A DNA stretch of 64,000 bases from Woeseiaceae bacterium (lineage in GTDB: Bacteria > Pseudomonadota > Gammaproteobacteria > Steroidobacterales > Woeseiaceae), in NCBI GenBank assembly GCA_028280615.1, contig JANQLK010000051.1:1-64000 (forward strand), given 5' to 3'. The notes beneath the pieces are model-generated. The model saw nothing but the letters and a program-made list of their open reading frames with translations, had not been told where the DNA came from and did no database searches. The position numbers were made by a program, and so were the translations under genes. The number at the start of each line of letters is the position of its first letter. Position 1 is the first letter of the stretch. Positions 42,713-51,825 of this stretch are shown here, one piece after another.

Positions 42713-43252
42713 TCAGTCGCCTACCGGCGCTGCGACGTCGATTGCAACGGCCTTGTAGTGAATCGTGTCGCCGAACGGGGATTGGTCGTCGTTGGCAGCC
42801 GATGCGGCTATCAGGAATTCGATGCAATCGGCCTCTGCGTCGGGCGCCTGCCATTCGATATGCCAGCGAAGCTCTCCACCGACGGGTCGAGGTGATGTCG
42901 AGCGCCCCGCAGCGCCGACAACTTCGACGTCCTCGTCACGGGTCACGAGCATGCCGTTATCCTTGCCAGCGCCGCGGATCGTCAGCTGGAAACCCGAGGT
43001 CACGGCCGTATCCGATGCAAAGGCCAGCGCCAGTCGGTATCGCCGGCCCGGCGTAGCGATCTCAGGCAGACCTTCGACGCTGAGCGCAGCCGAATCCATG
43101 ACCGGTTCGTAGTCGTAGTGGCAGCTCGCGCAGGACTCCGTGGCATCGGGGTCCGAGGCGCCCCAGGGCGCGCCGTCCGGATAGGCGCCGGCGCCGCCGG
43201 CCGCCAGTAAGAGCGCGGCGGCCACGAGAGCGCTGCTATTTGTCGGGCTCAA
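42713..43252 (-). CDS. Secreted CxxCH protein with Reeler/choice-of-anchor-V-like domain
   Basis: A 179-residue protein beginning with TTG 43252 inside the end of the upstream gene (16-nt overlap). Signal peptide ALVAAALLLAAGGAGA. ESCASCHYDYEP contains one CxxCH haem c site right after the signal. A single beta-sandwich follows: LPEIATPGRRYRLALAF, TSGFQLTIRGAG, LRWHIEWQAPDAE and GDTIHYKAVAI, resembling the choice-of-anchor V / Reeler domains of secreted cytochrome-like proteins. Probably a periplasmic haem protein; partner unknown, though tight coupling links it to the Vgb-like propeller. Confidence 0.72.
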   Translation of the reverse strand: MSPTNSSALVAAALLLAAGGAGAYPDGAPWGASDPDATESCASCHYDYEPVMDSAALSVEGLPEIATPGRRYRLALAFASDTAVTSGFQLTIRGAGKDNGMLVTRDEDVEVVGAAGRSTSPRPVGGELRWHIEWQAPDAEADCIEFLIAASAANDDQSPFGDTIHYKAVAIDVAAPVGD

Positions 43253-44243
43253 CGATCGCGCGGCCGATATAGTTCGTGTCGGTGCCGAACCAGACGGCGC
43301 CGGACGGTTCGTGATAGTGCATGTGCCGGATCGTGCCGCCGCCCGAGCCGATCTCGGTCGCATCGATGAATTCGCGCGTCTCAGGGTCGAAGCCGATGAA
43401 CACGTTGGGCTGCACGCCTGAAGCAACCATCCACAGCCGGCCGCTCGAATCCGAGGCCATTCCGTAGGGCCGCGCGCCCTCGCCCTGCGGCATCTGCCAT
43501 TCCTCGAATCCGTCTTCGTCGGGGTCGTAGACGCCCAGCATGCCCTTCGCATAGTCGACGTACCAGACCCGGCCATCATCCGTTACCTCGAGTCTGCGCG
43601 GTCGCGCCTCGGCGCGCGGCAGCTCGATTTCGACGTGCTCGAGCGTCTCGGGATCGACGTGCGCGAGCTTGTTCGTGCCGAACAGCACGACCCAGACCGA
43701 GCCGTCGGGCGCCATCTTGATGCCGTAGGGCCGCGAGCGTTCGGTCGTCGACTCGATCAGGTCCACCTTGCGCGTCGCGATGTTGAGCCGCCCCATGCGG
43801 TTGCCGCCCTGCACCGTGAACCAGATGTTCTCCTCGCCCGCGTCGAACACCAGCGTGTGCGGATCGCGCGCCGCCTCGTCGGGCATCATGACCTCTTCGA
43901 CGTCGCCGCTATCGGGGTCGTAGCGGCCGATGAGCCGCGTACGGTTGCCGGCGTACCAGACGATGCCGTCCGAGCCGACGATCAGGTTATGCGGGCCGGA
44001 ACCCTCCTTGAGGTCGACCTTCGTGAATTCTCCCGACTCGGCATCGAGGTGCGCCAGGTAGCCCGACCGCTGGCCGACGAACCAGACCGAGGTAGCGCTT
44101 TCGGCGAACGGGTCGCGCGGGCGGGAGTTCTCGTAGGGCACCTGCCACTCGCGGACGTCGAGTGGCTCGGCGCCGGCGAGACAGGGAGTGAGCAGCGCCG
44201 AGGCAATTGCCACCAGCACCGCGCCGGACAAACGGATGTTCAT
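43236..44243 (-). CDS. Secreted Vgb-like beta-propeller protein
   Basis: A 335-residue protein with a signal peptide (LVAIASALLTPCLAGA). Seven repeated blades with VWFVGQRSGYLAHLD, IVWYAGNRTRLIGRYD, IWFTVQGGNRMGRL, SVWVVLFGTNKLAHVD and VWYVDYAKGMLGVYD make it a virginiamycin-B-lyase/NHL-like propeller. True Vgb lyases are cytoplasmic with a catalytic His; here a streptogramin lyase role is not claimed. ATG 44243 has GAGGAG 7 nt upstream and begins the signal peptide. The next gene overlaps its end. Confidence 0.8.
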   Translation of the reverse strand: MNIRLSGAVLVAIASALLTPCLAGAEPLDVREWQVPYENSRPRDPFAESATSVWFVGQRSGYLAHLDAESGEFTKVDLKEGSGPHNLIVGSDGIVWYAGNRTRLIGRYDPDSGDVEEVMMPDEAARDPHTLVFDAGEENIWFTVQGGNRMGRLNIATRKVDLIESTTERSRPYGIKMAPDGSVWVVLFGTNKLAHVDPETLEHVEIELPRAEARPRRLEVTDDGRVWYVDYAKGMLGVYDPDEDGFEEWQMPQGEGARPYGMASDSSGRLWMVASGVQPNVFIGFDPETREFIDATEIGSGGGTIRHMHYHEPSGAVWFGTDTNYIGRAIVEPDK

Positions 44244-44315
44244 CGGTCGCCTCCTCAAATCATCGAATCGCGTCAACAGGGTCGTCAACGCTATCACAGC
44301 CTGCCTGCCCGGCAA

Positions 44316-46160
44316 TCAGCCGCTCGCCTTGACGTCGGCGATCCAGTTCTCGACGCGCCGCTCGAGCAGCGTCAGCGGCATGGCGCCGCCGCCCAGCACG
44401 GTGTCGTGGAAGCCGCGGATGTCGAATTCCTCGCCGAGCGCCTGCTCGGCCTTCGCACGCAGTTCGAGAATCTTGATCATGCCGATCTTGTAAGACGTCG
44501 CCTGGCCCGCGAATACGATGTAGCGGCGGACCTCCGACTCCACGCTCGGCCTGGGCTCAGCCGAGTTCTGCATCATGAACTCGACGGCCTGCTGCTGCGT
44601 CCAGCCCTTGCTGTGCAGCCCCGTATCGACAACCAGGCGCAGCGCGCGCCACATCTCGCTCGACAGGCGGCCGAACTCCGAGTACGGGTCCTCGTACGCG
44701 CCCATCTGTTTCGCGAGCAGCTCGGCGTACAGGCCCCAGCCCTCGCCGTAGGCGCCGAAGTTGGCCTGGGTGCGAAACGTCGGCGTGTCCTCGAGCTCGA
44801 GCGCGATCGAGTTCTGCATGTGATGGCCCGGGTTGCCCTCGTGGTAGGCAATGACCTCGAGCTGCGGCACGGGCATCGCGCTCATGTCCGACAGGTGCAT
44901 GTAGTACACGCCCGGACGCGAGCCGTCGGGCGTGCCGGGCATGTAGTGCTGCGCGGCGCCGTCCTGTTCGCGGTAAGGCTCGACCCGCCGCACCTCGAGC
45001 TCGGCCTTCGGCAGGAGTCCGAAATACTCGGGCAGGCGCGCGTTGATGAAGTCCATGTGGTCTTCGACGGCGTCCATGTAAGCCTGCCGGCCGCCGTCGT
45101 CGTCCGGGAAGAAGAACTGCTCGTCCTCGCGCACGAAGGCGAAGAACTCCTGCAGGCTGCCCTCGAAGCCCACCTCGCGCTTGACGGCCTCCATCTCGGC
45201 GCGCAGGCGCTCGACCTCGGCGAGCCCGAGCTCGTGAATCTCGTCTGCAGTCATCGAGGTCGTCGTAAAGGTTGCGAGCCGGCGATTGTAGTAGGCCTTG
45301 CCGTCCGGCAACGCGTCCACGCCGTGGGCCTCGGCAGACGTGTTCTCGCGGTCCGCTTCGAGGAACTCAACGAGCCGCTCGTAGGCCGGCCGCAGATGCT
45401 CGACCAGGGCCTCGTCGATGCTTGCCCTGTAGCGGTCGCCTTCCTCGGCCGCGATCTCGCCAGACTCGACGAGTCCGTCGATCTTGCGATAGGCATCCGC
45501 CTGCAGCGACGACGGGCCGTCGCCGTCGTCGAACGGCGCACCCGACACGACGGCGAGCGACTGCTCGATAACGCCGTCGTACGCGAAGCGCGGCGGCCGC
45601 GCGCCCATCTCCGCATACTTCTCCGCGCGGTCGATGAGCTGGTTCAGTCCGCGGCCGAAGCCCTCGATGCGGGACAGGTAGTCGTCCATGTCGGCCGCGC
45701 CGTCCACGTTGTGGAAATTGGCCATGAGCATAGGGACCATGACGTGTGGGCCGAAGAAGTCCGTGAAGATGTAGTCGTTGGCCCGGAATTCGGCGTTGAG
45801 AGCCGCATCCTCGTACTGGAATTTCCAGATGTCGTAGCTGATCCGGGCCTCGGGCGAGAGCTTGTCGTAATCGAATTCGCGCTCCATCTCTTCGACCGTC
45901 GCGCGCCGCCATGCAAGCTGCCGGTCTTCCTCCGCCTCGGAGAAATCGTCCACTTCGCCGTAGCGGTCCTTGCGGCCGACGAACATCAGGTTGATGGGGC
46001 TCTGCATGAGTTCTTCTTCGTAGCGCGCTTCGAACCAGACGTTCAGACGTTCGGTTTCGGTCTGGGCGCTGTCGGCGGCCGCCGTCGTCGCCGGGTCCTG
46101 GGCGGGGCCGCCACAGGCCGCGAGGACCAGGAAGAATGTCAGCTTGACTACTGTGCGCAT
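44316..46160 (-). CDS. DUF885 family lipoprotein (putative metallopeptidase)
   Basis: A 614-residue lipoprotein, lipobox VLAACGG (Cys about 16), so the enzyme is probably envelope-anchored. DUF885 hallmark AYHEGNPGHHMQ (about residue 438) looks like an HExxH-like metal site, supported by GEGWGLYAE downstream. Such proteins are distant M32-like peptidases, none firmly characterised. ATG 46160 begins the signal peptide; the upstream in-frame ATG at 46202 does not. It is 61 nt downstream of the penicillin-acylase-like gene, in a run of minus-strand secreted hydrolases. Confidence 0.82.
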   Translation of the reverse strand: MRTVVKLTFFLVLAACGGPAQDPATTAAADSAQTETERLNVWFEARYEEELMQSPINLMFVGRKDRYGEVDDFSEAEEDRQLAWRRATVEEMEREFDYDKLSPEARISYDIWKFQYEDAALNAEFRANDYIFTDFFGPHVMVPMLMANFHNVDGAADMDDYLSRIEGFGRGLNQLIDRAEKYAEMGARPPRFAYDGVIEQSLAVVSGAPFDDGDGPSSLQADAYRKIDGLVESGEIAAEEGDRYRASIDEALVEHLRPAYERLVEFLEADRENTSAEAHGVDALPDGKAYYNRRLATFTTTSMTADEIHELGLAEVERLRAEMEAVKREVGFEGSLQEFFAFVREDEQFFFPDDDGGRQAYMDAVEDHMDFINARLPEYFGLLPKAELEVRRVEPYREQDGAAQHYMPGTPDGSRPGVYYMHLSDMSAMPVPQLEVIAYHEGNPGHHMQNSIALELEDTPTFRTQANFGAYGEGWGLYAELLAKQMGAYEDPYSEFGRLSSEMWRALRLVVDTGLHSKGWTQQQAVEFMMQNSAEPRPSVESEVRRYIVFAGQATSYKIGMIKILELRAKAEQALGEEFDIRGFHDTVLGGGAMPLTLLERRVENWIADVKASG

Positions 46161-46221
46161 GGCGGATGCTCCGCTTCCTACGAGGGGAGCGAAGTGTACC
46201 ATCGCCGCTCGGCGAGGCGCG

Positions 46222-48408
46222 TCAGTCGCCCGGGCGGTAGCTTCGAACCGCGCGCGCGTCGACGTCCTCGCGGTAGAAGGCGACGTCCTTGAATTGAGCC
46301 GCTGCGTAGCGCTCGGCCTGATCGTCGAAGTGTGGCGACGCGGGATCGCCGCTCTGGCCGCCAGCCAGCAACGACTTCGCGCGGACCCTGTCGCCGAATT
46401 CGACGACCGCCACGAAGCTGTTGCCCGAGGTCCCGTAGATGCGTTTTGTGCCCGGATAACGCTTTGCCCGGAACGACGCGAGCGCGCCCCAGTCGCCGGA
46501 CGCCATGCCGACGGCCAAGCTCGCGGCGCTGTCGTCGTAGTCGAGATCGACGTCCCCGCTCAGACGCTGGAATCGATTGACCTCACCCCAGGGCGTGTCC
46601 CAGCGGCCGAAGTCGGCTTCGAGCATCGCGACCGTCCTGGCGAAGATCTCGAGGCGCTCGTCATCCGGCGAAGACACGGCGAAATGATCGATGAGCGCCT
46701 TGCCGCGCAGGCTCAGCGGATTCCGGCCCTCGTCGCGGTAACGCATGCCATAGAAGTGCGCAAGCGTCATCGGCACAGAGTCTACGTGCACGCTGAAGTC
46801 CCAGCCCCTGAGCGCATCGATGGCCGGCGCGAGCGCGGGGTGCTCGTCCCCGGAGCGGCCGTAGGCGGCGACGAGCGCCGGGATCAGCTGCTCGAACCCC
46901 GGCAGGTAGGGGTCGTAGGCGATATCGATCAGCCCGTCGAGCGTGAGGTCGTCGATACCCGCAAGGACGCGCTGCGCATGCACGCCGCGGAAGTTCTCGG
47001 GGTCGGGCGCCATGTAGGCCGGATAGTCGTCGGCCCTCGGACTGAACTCGGCGGCCGACGTAAACGGCGTCGAGTTGCAGTTCTGAATCCATCCGTTCGG
47101 CGGATTGAACACGGTCACGGTCTCGTCAACGGTATGCAGACCATCCCAGTCCGTGGCGGGGTTGCTGCCGTCGACGGGCCTCGAGTAGTCGAACGACGGG
47201 TCGCGCTTCGGCACGAAGTTGCCGTGGTAGTAGGCGATGTTGCCCGACGAGTCGGCGTACACGGTGTTGTTCGACGAGTTCGTGCGGATGTCCATCATCC
47301 GCCGGAAGCCCTCGTGGCCGTCCTGCCTGGTGCGGATGTAGGACTGCGTCAGCGCGTTGACCGGGTCCCAGTTGATTTTCGTGGCGACCCACTTGCCGTC
47401 GATCATGTGCGTGATCGGCCCGTGGTGCGTGTGGTACATCGGAAAGGTCCTTTCCGACATAGCGTCGCCGTCGCGATACTTGAGCGTCACTTCCGACTCG
47501 CCGACCGGCCGCAGTTCGTCGCCGTAGCGGTAGTAGCGTTCGCCGTCCTGCTCGACGATGTCCTCGACGAACTCATCGAGGAAGTCGACGTAGGTCGAGG
47601 TGTGCATCCAGCCCGTGTGCTCATTGAAGCCCTGGTAGACGAAGAACTGGCCCCAGGTGACGGCGCCATAGGCGTTCAGCCCCTCCTCGCTCACGACGTG
47701 GACCTCGCCGCGGAAAAAGAAGGTCGTATGCGGGTTGATCAGCAGCATCGCATTGCCGGACTCGGTCAGATCACCCGCAATCGCGAAGCCGTTCGAGCCA
47801 AGGTGCCGTTCGTAGCCGAGCCGAGGCGCCCGGGCCGCATCGAGGTCGGCCACGCCGACCGACTCGCCGCGGCCGTAGAAGGCCGTGATGCCTTCGAGCG
47901 GAATCTGCTCGATGTCGCCGCCGATCGAACCCTCGAAGAAGTACATCGGCATCCACGGCTCGAAGCGCGTGATAACTTTGGGCGTTACGTCGGGGTGCGT
48001 GGCAAGGTAGTAGTTCAGGCCGTCGGCGAACGCGATGCACAGCTCCCTGAGCCAGTCGGGTGCGGCGGCATACGCCGCTCGCGCCTCTTCCTCTGTCATG
48101 TAGAGCCGCGCGCGCAGGTCGCTCATGAGCGCGCTCTCGCCCTCGACCTCGGCCAGCCGGCCCAGCGCCCAGTAGTAGTTGCGCTCGACGCGAGGAAAAT
48201 CGTCCTCGGCCTGCGCGTACAGCAGCCCGAACACGGCGTCGGCGTCGGTCTTGCCGTAGATGTGCGGCACGCCGAAGTCGTCGCGGACGATCGTGACGTT
48301 CTGAGCGCGCGCCGCGAGCCGCTCGAGCTCGGGGTCGGCGGGCGCACCGCCCCTGTCGCTCGAGCAGGCGCCGGCGACGACGAGCGCCAGCGCCAGCCAG
48401 CGCCTCAT
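46222..48408 (-). CDS. Penicillin acylase family lipoprotein (Ntn hydrolase)
   Basis: A 728-residue precursor. Lipobox VVAGACSS. Alpha chain motif VTIVRDDFGVPHIYG is followed by the self-cleavage site LGSNGFAIAG, in which the Ser at about 205 would become the N-terminal nucleophile of the beta chain. NPHTTF and later SSNNTVYADSSGNIAYYHG also match the family. Members hydrolyse N-acyl bonds (beta-lactams, acyl-homoserine lactones, acyl-amino acids); which applies is unknown. Its start overlaps the stop of the upstream propeller gene by 4 nt (ATGA). Confidence 0.88.
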   Translation of the reverse strand: MRRWLALALVVAGACSSDRGGAPADPELERLAARAQNVTIVRDDFGVPHIYGKTDADAVFGLLYAQAEDDFPRVERNYYWALGRLAEVEGESALMSDLRARLYMTEEEARAAYAAAPDWLRELCIAFADGLNYYLATHPDVTPKVITRFEPWMPMYFFEGSIGGDIEQIPLEGITAFYGRGESVGVADLDAARAPRLGYERHLGSNGFAIAGDLTESGNAMLLINPHTTFFFRGEVHVVSEEGLNAYGAVTWGQFFVYQGFNEHTGWMHTSTYVDFLDEFVEDIVEQDGERYYRYGDELRPVGESEVTLKYRDGDAMSERTFPMYHTHHGPITHMIDGKWVATKINWDPVNALTQSYIRTRQDGHEGFRRMMDIRTNSSNNTVYADSSGNIAYYHGNFVPKRDPSFDYSRPVDGSNPATDWDGLHTVDETVTVFNPPNGWIQNCNSTPFTSAAEFSPRADDYPAYMAPDPENFRGVHAQRVLAGIDDLTLDGLIDIAYDPYLPGFEQLIPALVAAYGRSGDEHPALAPAIDALRGWDFSVHVDSVPMTLAHFYGMRYRDEGRNPLSLRGKALIDHFAVSSPDDERLEIFARTVAMLEADFGRWDTPWGEVNRFQRLSGDVDLDYDDSAASLAVGMASGDWGALASFRAKRYPGTKRIYGTSGNSFVAVVEFGDRVRAKSLLAGGQSGDPASPHFDDQAERYAAAQFKDVAFYREDVDARAVRSYRPGD

Positions 48409-51400
48409 TCCTCGTCCTCGACGGCGATGAGGTCAAGGTCGGCGAGCGCGCGATTGAGGGCCGGTACGTCGTCGGCGAACACCTGGTCGAGCTTTGCGAG
48501 CTCCGCCTCGATGCCGCTGGCCAGTTCATCGCGTACGGCGATCATCGATGCGGTCGGCGCCGCCTCGCTCTGCGAGGCCAGAAGGAGCACGTAAGACAGC
48601 TTGTTGTTGAGCCGGATCGGGAAATTCAATGGGTCCTGGCGGCTCTCGTTCTTGGTCTGATAGAGCGTCTCCTCGATGGCCGTCAGCGTGTCGAGCGTCG
48701 CCTGGACGCTGGACGCTGCCTCGGACTCCTCGTCGACGCGGCCCTGTGCACGCTCGAGTTGGGCCTTGAGCGATCGAATCCGCCTGATGCCCGCGTGTAT
48801 ACGCGAGACGAGATCCCGTGTCTCGATGGCAAACGCGTAGCGGGCCTCGTAGTCGGCGGGGCTCAGCGTCGTGCGCGGATCGGCAACGACGTCGAAGCGC
48901 GTTTCGCGAACCTCGTTATCGACGGTCAGCCGCGCACAGTAGCTGCCCGGCGGGATGCTCGGGCCGCTCCGTGCGTCGATCCACAGGATCAGGTCGTCGA
49001 AGCGCTCGAAGCCCGGCGTTTCGAGGTTCCAGCTGTGCTTGTTGAGACCGGCCTCGGCCGGCAGCACGTCGGTGCGCGGCGGCGCATTGCGGCCGACGTC
49101 CTCGTCATCGTCGTCGCTTCCAGGCTCGCGGGTCCAGGTCCAGAGCGCGTCGTCGCCGTCGAGGACCTCGAGCTGGACGTCGGCGTCGTCGGCGAGGTTG
49201 TCGGGCAGGCTGTAGTAGAAGGTCACGCCCGGATACGGATTCGTGCCCGCGCTGCCCGGTTCGTCGCTGCGGCCACCGCCCGCGGTCATGAGCAGGGCCG
49301 GCTCGGGTGTGTACAGCCTGAGGACATTGCCGTCCGCATCGTGCTGGTGCAGGACCGCCAGGTCGTCGAGTATCCAATAACCCCGACCCTGGGTCGCGGC
49401 AATCAGCTGGCGGTTCTTGATAGCAAGGTCGGTGACCGACACGAGCGGCAGATTGAGCTGTAGCGAGCGCCAGCTGCGGCCGTCGTCGAACGACACGTAG
49501 ATGCCGAACTCGGTGCCGGCGTACAGCAGCCCCTCGCGATCCGGGTCGGCGCGCAGGGCGCGCGTAAAGTGCGTGTCCGGGATGCCGCGCGTGATCTTGC
49601 GCCAGCTCCTGCCCCAATTATCCGTATGGTAGAGATAGGGCGCGAAATCGTCCGACTTGTAGCGGGTCGCGGCGAGGTACGCGCCGGCCGGGTCGAACGG
49701 GTCGATCTCGAGCGAGTTCACCTGTGCCCATTCGGGCAGGCCCGATGGGGTCACGTCTTCCCAGTTGTCGCCGCCGTCACGCGTCAGGTGCACGAGGCCG
49801 TCGTCGGAACCGGCCCAGATGACGCCCTCTTCGTGCGGCGACTCGGCGAGCGCGAAGATCGTGCCGTAGTATTCGACGCCCGTATTGTCCTTCGTGATCG
49901 GTCCGCCCGATGGGCCCATGCGCGATTTGTCGTTGCGTGTCAGATCCGGGCTCATGACCTCCCAGGTCGCGCCCATGTCCTCGCTCTTGAACAGCGCGTC
50001 GGCCGCAACGTACAGGACGTCGGGGTCGTGAACCGAGAACGCGATCGGGAAATTCCACTGAAAGCGATATTTGAGTTCCGCGGCGCCCCAGCCCATCGGG
50101 TTGTCGGGCCAGACGTCGATGGCGCGCTCGGCGCCCGTCTTGTGATTGACGACGGTCAGGTAGCCGCCGTAGGAACCGCCGACGACGATGTCGGGATCGT
50201 CTGGCTTCGCGACGATGTGGCCGCTCTCACCGCCCGCCGTGGGCTCCCAGTCGCGGCGCGTGATCGACGAGCCCATCGCCGAGCGGGAGCGAATGCGCAC
50301 GGCCGAATTGTCCTGCTGGCCGCCGAGCAGTCGGTAAGGAAAGTCGTTGTCGGTCGAGACGCGGTACATCTGCGCCGTCGGCTGGTTGCTCTGTACGGAC
50401 CAGGTCTCGCCGCCGTCGTAGCTGACGTTGCCGCCGCCGTCGTTGGACTGGATCATACGCTTGGGGTCGTTCGGGTCGATCCAGAGGTCGTGATTGTCGC
50501 CATGAGGCGTCCAGATCTCGCCGAAGCTCCTGCCGCCGTCCTTGGAATGGTGGAAGCGCACGTTGAGCACGTATACCGAGTCTTCGTCGGCCGGGTCGGC
50601 GTAGATGCGCGAGTAGTACCACGCACGCTGGCGCAGGTTGCGATCCTCGCTGACCAGCGCCCAGGTTTCGCCGCCGTCGCTGGAGCGCAGCACGCCGCCC
50701 TCCTCGGCCTCGACGATCGCATACAGGTTCTGGTTGTTGCTCGGCGACACCGTGATGCCGATGATGCCGAGCGGGCCGGTCGGGAAGCCCTCCTTGTCGG
50801 AAAGCAGTTCCCAGCTGTCGCCGCCGTCCTTGCTCTTGTAGAGACCCGAGCCCTCGCCGCCGCTTTCGAGGCTGTACGGCGTCCGCTTCACGCGCCAGAA
50901 GCTCGCATACAGGATGCGCGGGTTGGTCGGGTCCATCGCGAGATCGACCGCGCCCGTTGCGCTGTTCACGAACAGGATATTCTCCCAGGTCCTGCCGCCA
51001 TCCATCGACCGGAACACGCCGCGCTCGTCGTTCTCGCCGAACAGGTGGCCCATGGCCGCGACATAGACGTGGTCGGGGTTTTTCGGATGAATGCGAATGC
51101 GCGAGATGTGCTGCGTCTCCTCGAGGCCCAGTTTGTCCCACGTGTCGCCCGCATCGTTCGAGCGCCAGATGCCGTCGCCGGGCGAGACGTTGCCACGGAC
51201 GGTTTTCTCGCCCAGGCCCGCGTACACGACGTTCGGGTCCCAGTCGGAGACCGCGACGGCGCCCACCGAACCGCCGAAGTAGCCGTCCGAGACGTTGCTC
51301 CAGGTCGAGCCGCCGTTCGTGGTCTTCCACACGCCGCCGCCCGTTGTGCCCATGTAGTAGGTCTCGCGATCCGAGGCCAGCCCCGTTACGGCCGCCGAGC

Positions 51401-51548
51401 GGCCGCCGCGGTACGGCCCGATCTCGCGCCACTCGAGCGCGCGGATATCGGCGGGGAAGGTCTCGGGGTCGATATCGGCAAAGGCTTGCGGCAGCCAGGC
51501 GAGGCAAAGCAGTGCCAGCCACGAAAGGTGGAAACGGGTCGGGACCAT
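48405..51548 (-). CDS. Secreted sortilin/BNR-type beta-propeller protein, paralogue 1
   Basis: A 1047-residue secreted protein (signal peptide WLALLCLAWLPQAFA). It has many BNR/Asp-box blades (SxDGGxTW, e.g. STNDGGxTWxNV-type TTNGGSTWSNV, RSNDAGDTWDKL, SKDGGDSWELL) forming a ten-bladed sortilin-like propeller in ~1-750. The C-terminal third contains YYSLPDNLADDADVQLEVLD and a helical end. Its function is unknown; such proteins are typical of marine Bacteroidetes and Woeseia-like gammaproteobacteria and are often linked with peptidases. ATG 51548 has AAGGAG 6 nt upstream, better than ATG 51563. The penicillin acylase gene overlaps its end. Confidence 0.82.
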   Translation of the reverse strand: MVPTRFHLSWLALLCLAWLPQAFADIDPETFPADIRALEWREIGPYRGGRSAAVTGLASDRETYYMGTTGGGVWKTTNGGSTWSNVSDGYFGGSVGAVAVSDWDPNVVYAGLGEKTVRGNVSPGDGIWRSNDAGDTWDKLGLEETQHISRIRIHPKNPDHVYVAAMGHLFGENDERGVFRSMDGGRTWENILFVNSATGAVDLAMDPTNPRILYASFWRVKRTPYSLESGGEGSGLYKSKDGGDSWELLSDKEGFPTGPLGIIGITVSPSNNQNLYAIVEAEEGGVLRSSDGGETWALVSEDRNLRQRAWYYSRIYADPADEDSVYVLNVRFHHSKDGGRSFGEIWTPHGDNHDLWIDPNDPKRMIQSNDGGGNVSYDGGETWSVQSNQPTAQMYRVSTDNDFPYRLLGGQQDNSAVRIRSRSAMGSSITRRDWEPTAGGESGHIVAKPDDPDIVVGGSYGGYLTVVNHKTGAERAIDVWPDNPMGWGAAELKYRFQWNFPIAFSVHDPDVLYVAADALFKSEDMGATWEVMSPDLTRNDKSRMGPSGGPITKDNTGVEYYGTIFALAESPHEEGVIWAGSDDGLVHLTRDGGDNWEDVTPSGLPEWAQVNSLEIDPFDPAGAYLAATRYKSDDFAPYLYHTDNWGRSWRKITRGIPDTHFTRALRADPDREGLLYAGTEFGIYVSFDDGRSWRSLQLNLPLVSVTDLAIKNRQLIAATQGRGYWILDDLAVLHQHDADGNVLRLYTPEPALLMTAGGGRSDEPGSAGTNPYPGVTFYYSLPDNLADDADVQLEVLDGDDALWTWTREPGSDDDDEDVGRNAPPRTDVLPAEAGLNKHSWNLETPGFERFDDLILWIDARSGPSIPPGSYCARLTVDNEVRETRFDVVADPRTTLSPADYEARYAFAIETRDLVSRIHAGIRRIRSLKAQLERAQGRVDEESEAASSVQATLDTLTAIEETLYQTKNESRQDPLNFPIRLNNKLSYVLLLASQSEAAPTASMIAVRDELASGIEAELAKLDQVFADDVPALNRALADLDLIAVEDEE

Positions 51549-51825
51549 CGGAAACTCCTTCATCGGCCGGTTCTCGTCCGGCTGTTCGTTTTGTCGGCGT
51601 AGTCTTTCACAAAGAAAAGCGGCGAGGCAATTCCGGGTAGGCGGACGTCGGGGATAACGACCGACCTGGAGTGCCTGTAGGGTTCGCGGGCCGGCGCTGA
51701 TATGATCCCGGAGCCGCCCGACCGACGACGCTCTGGACGACATCATCAACCTCCGCTTCTCAACAAGGACTCTCGTCTCGCTGGCGCTGCTGCTCGCATG
51801 TTCACGGGCTCCCACCGCAGGTACC
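51549..51825. other. Intergenic region between divergent propeller and TonB receptor genes
   Basis: No gene seen. The part from 51733 encodes, in frame with the receptor, the likely signal peptide TRTLVSLALLLACSRAPTAG without an ATG, GTG or TTG start; see the receptor entry. A promoter could not be assigned. Confidence 0.4.

Noticed and set aside
43236-44243. Streptogramin resistance (virginiamycin B lyase)
   Set aside because: The propeller fold is similar but the protein is secreted and the catalytic His/Gly context of Vgb could not be confirmed; antibiotic resistance is not claimed.
43635-46292. 885-codon plus-strand open frame and similar long frames at 46144-48594, 49569-51602, 54520-57165 and 58475-60424
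   Set aside because: They lie antisense to well-supported secreted protein genes, lack domain motifs and are rich in Arg/Val/Ala/His as expected for the mirror frame of high-GC genes.
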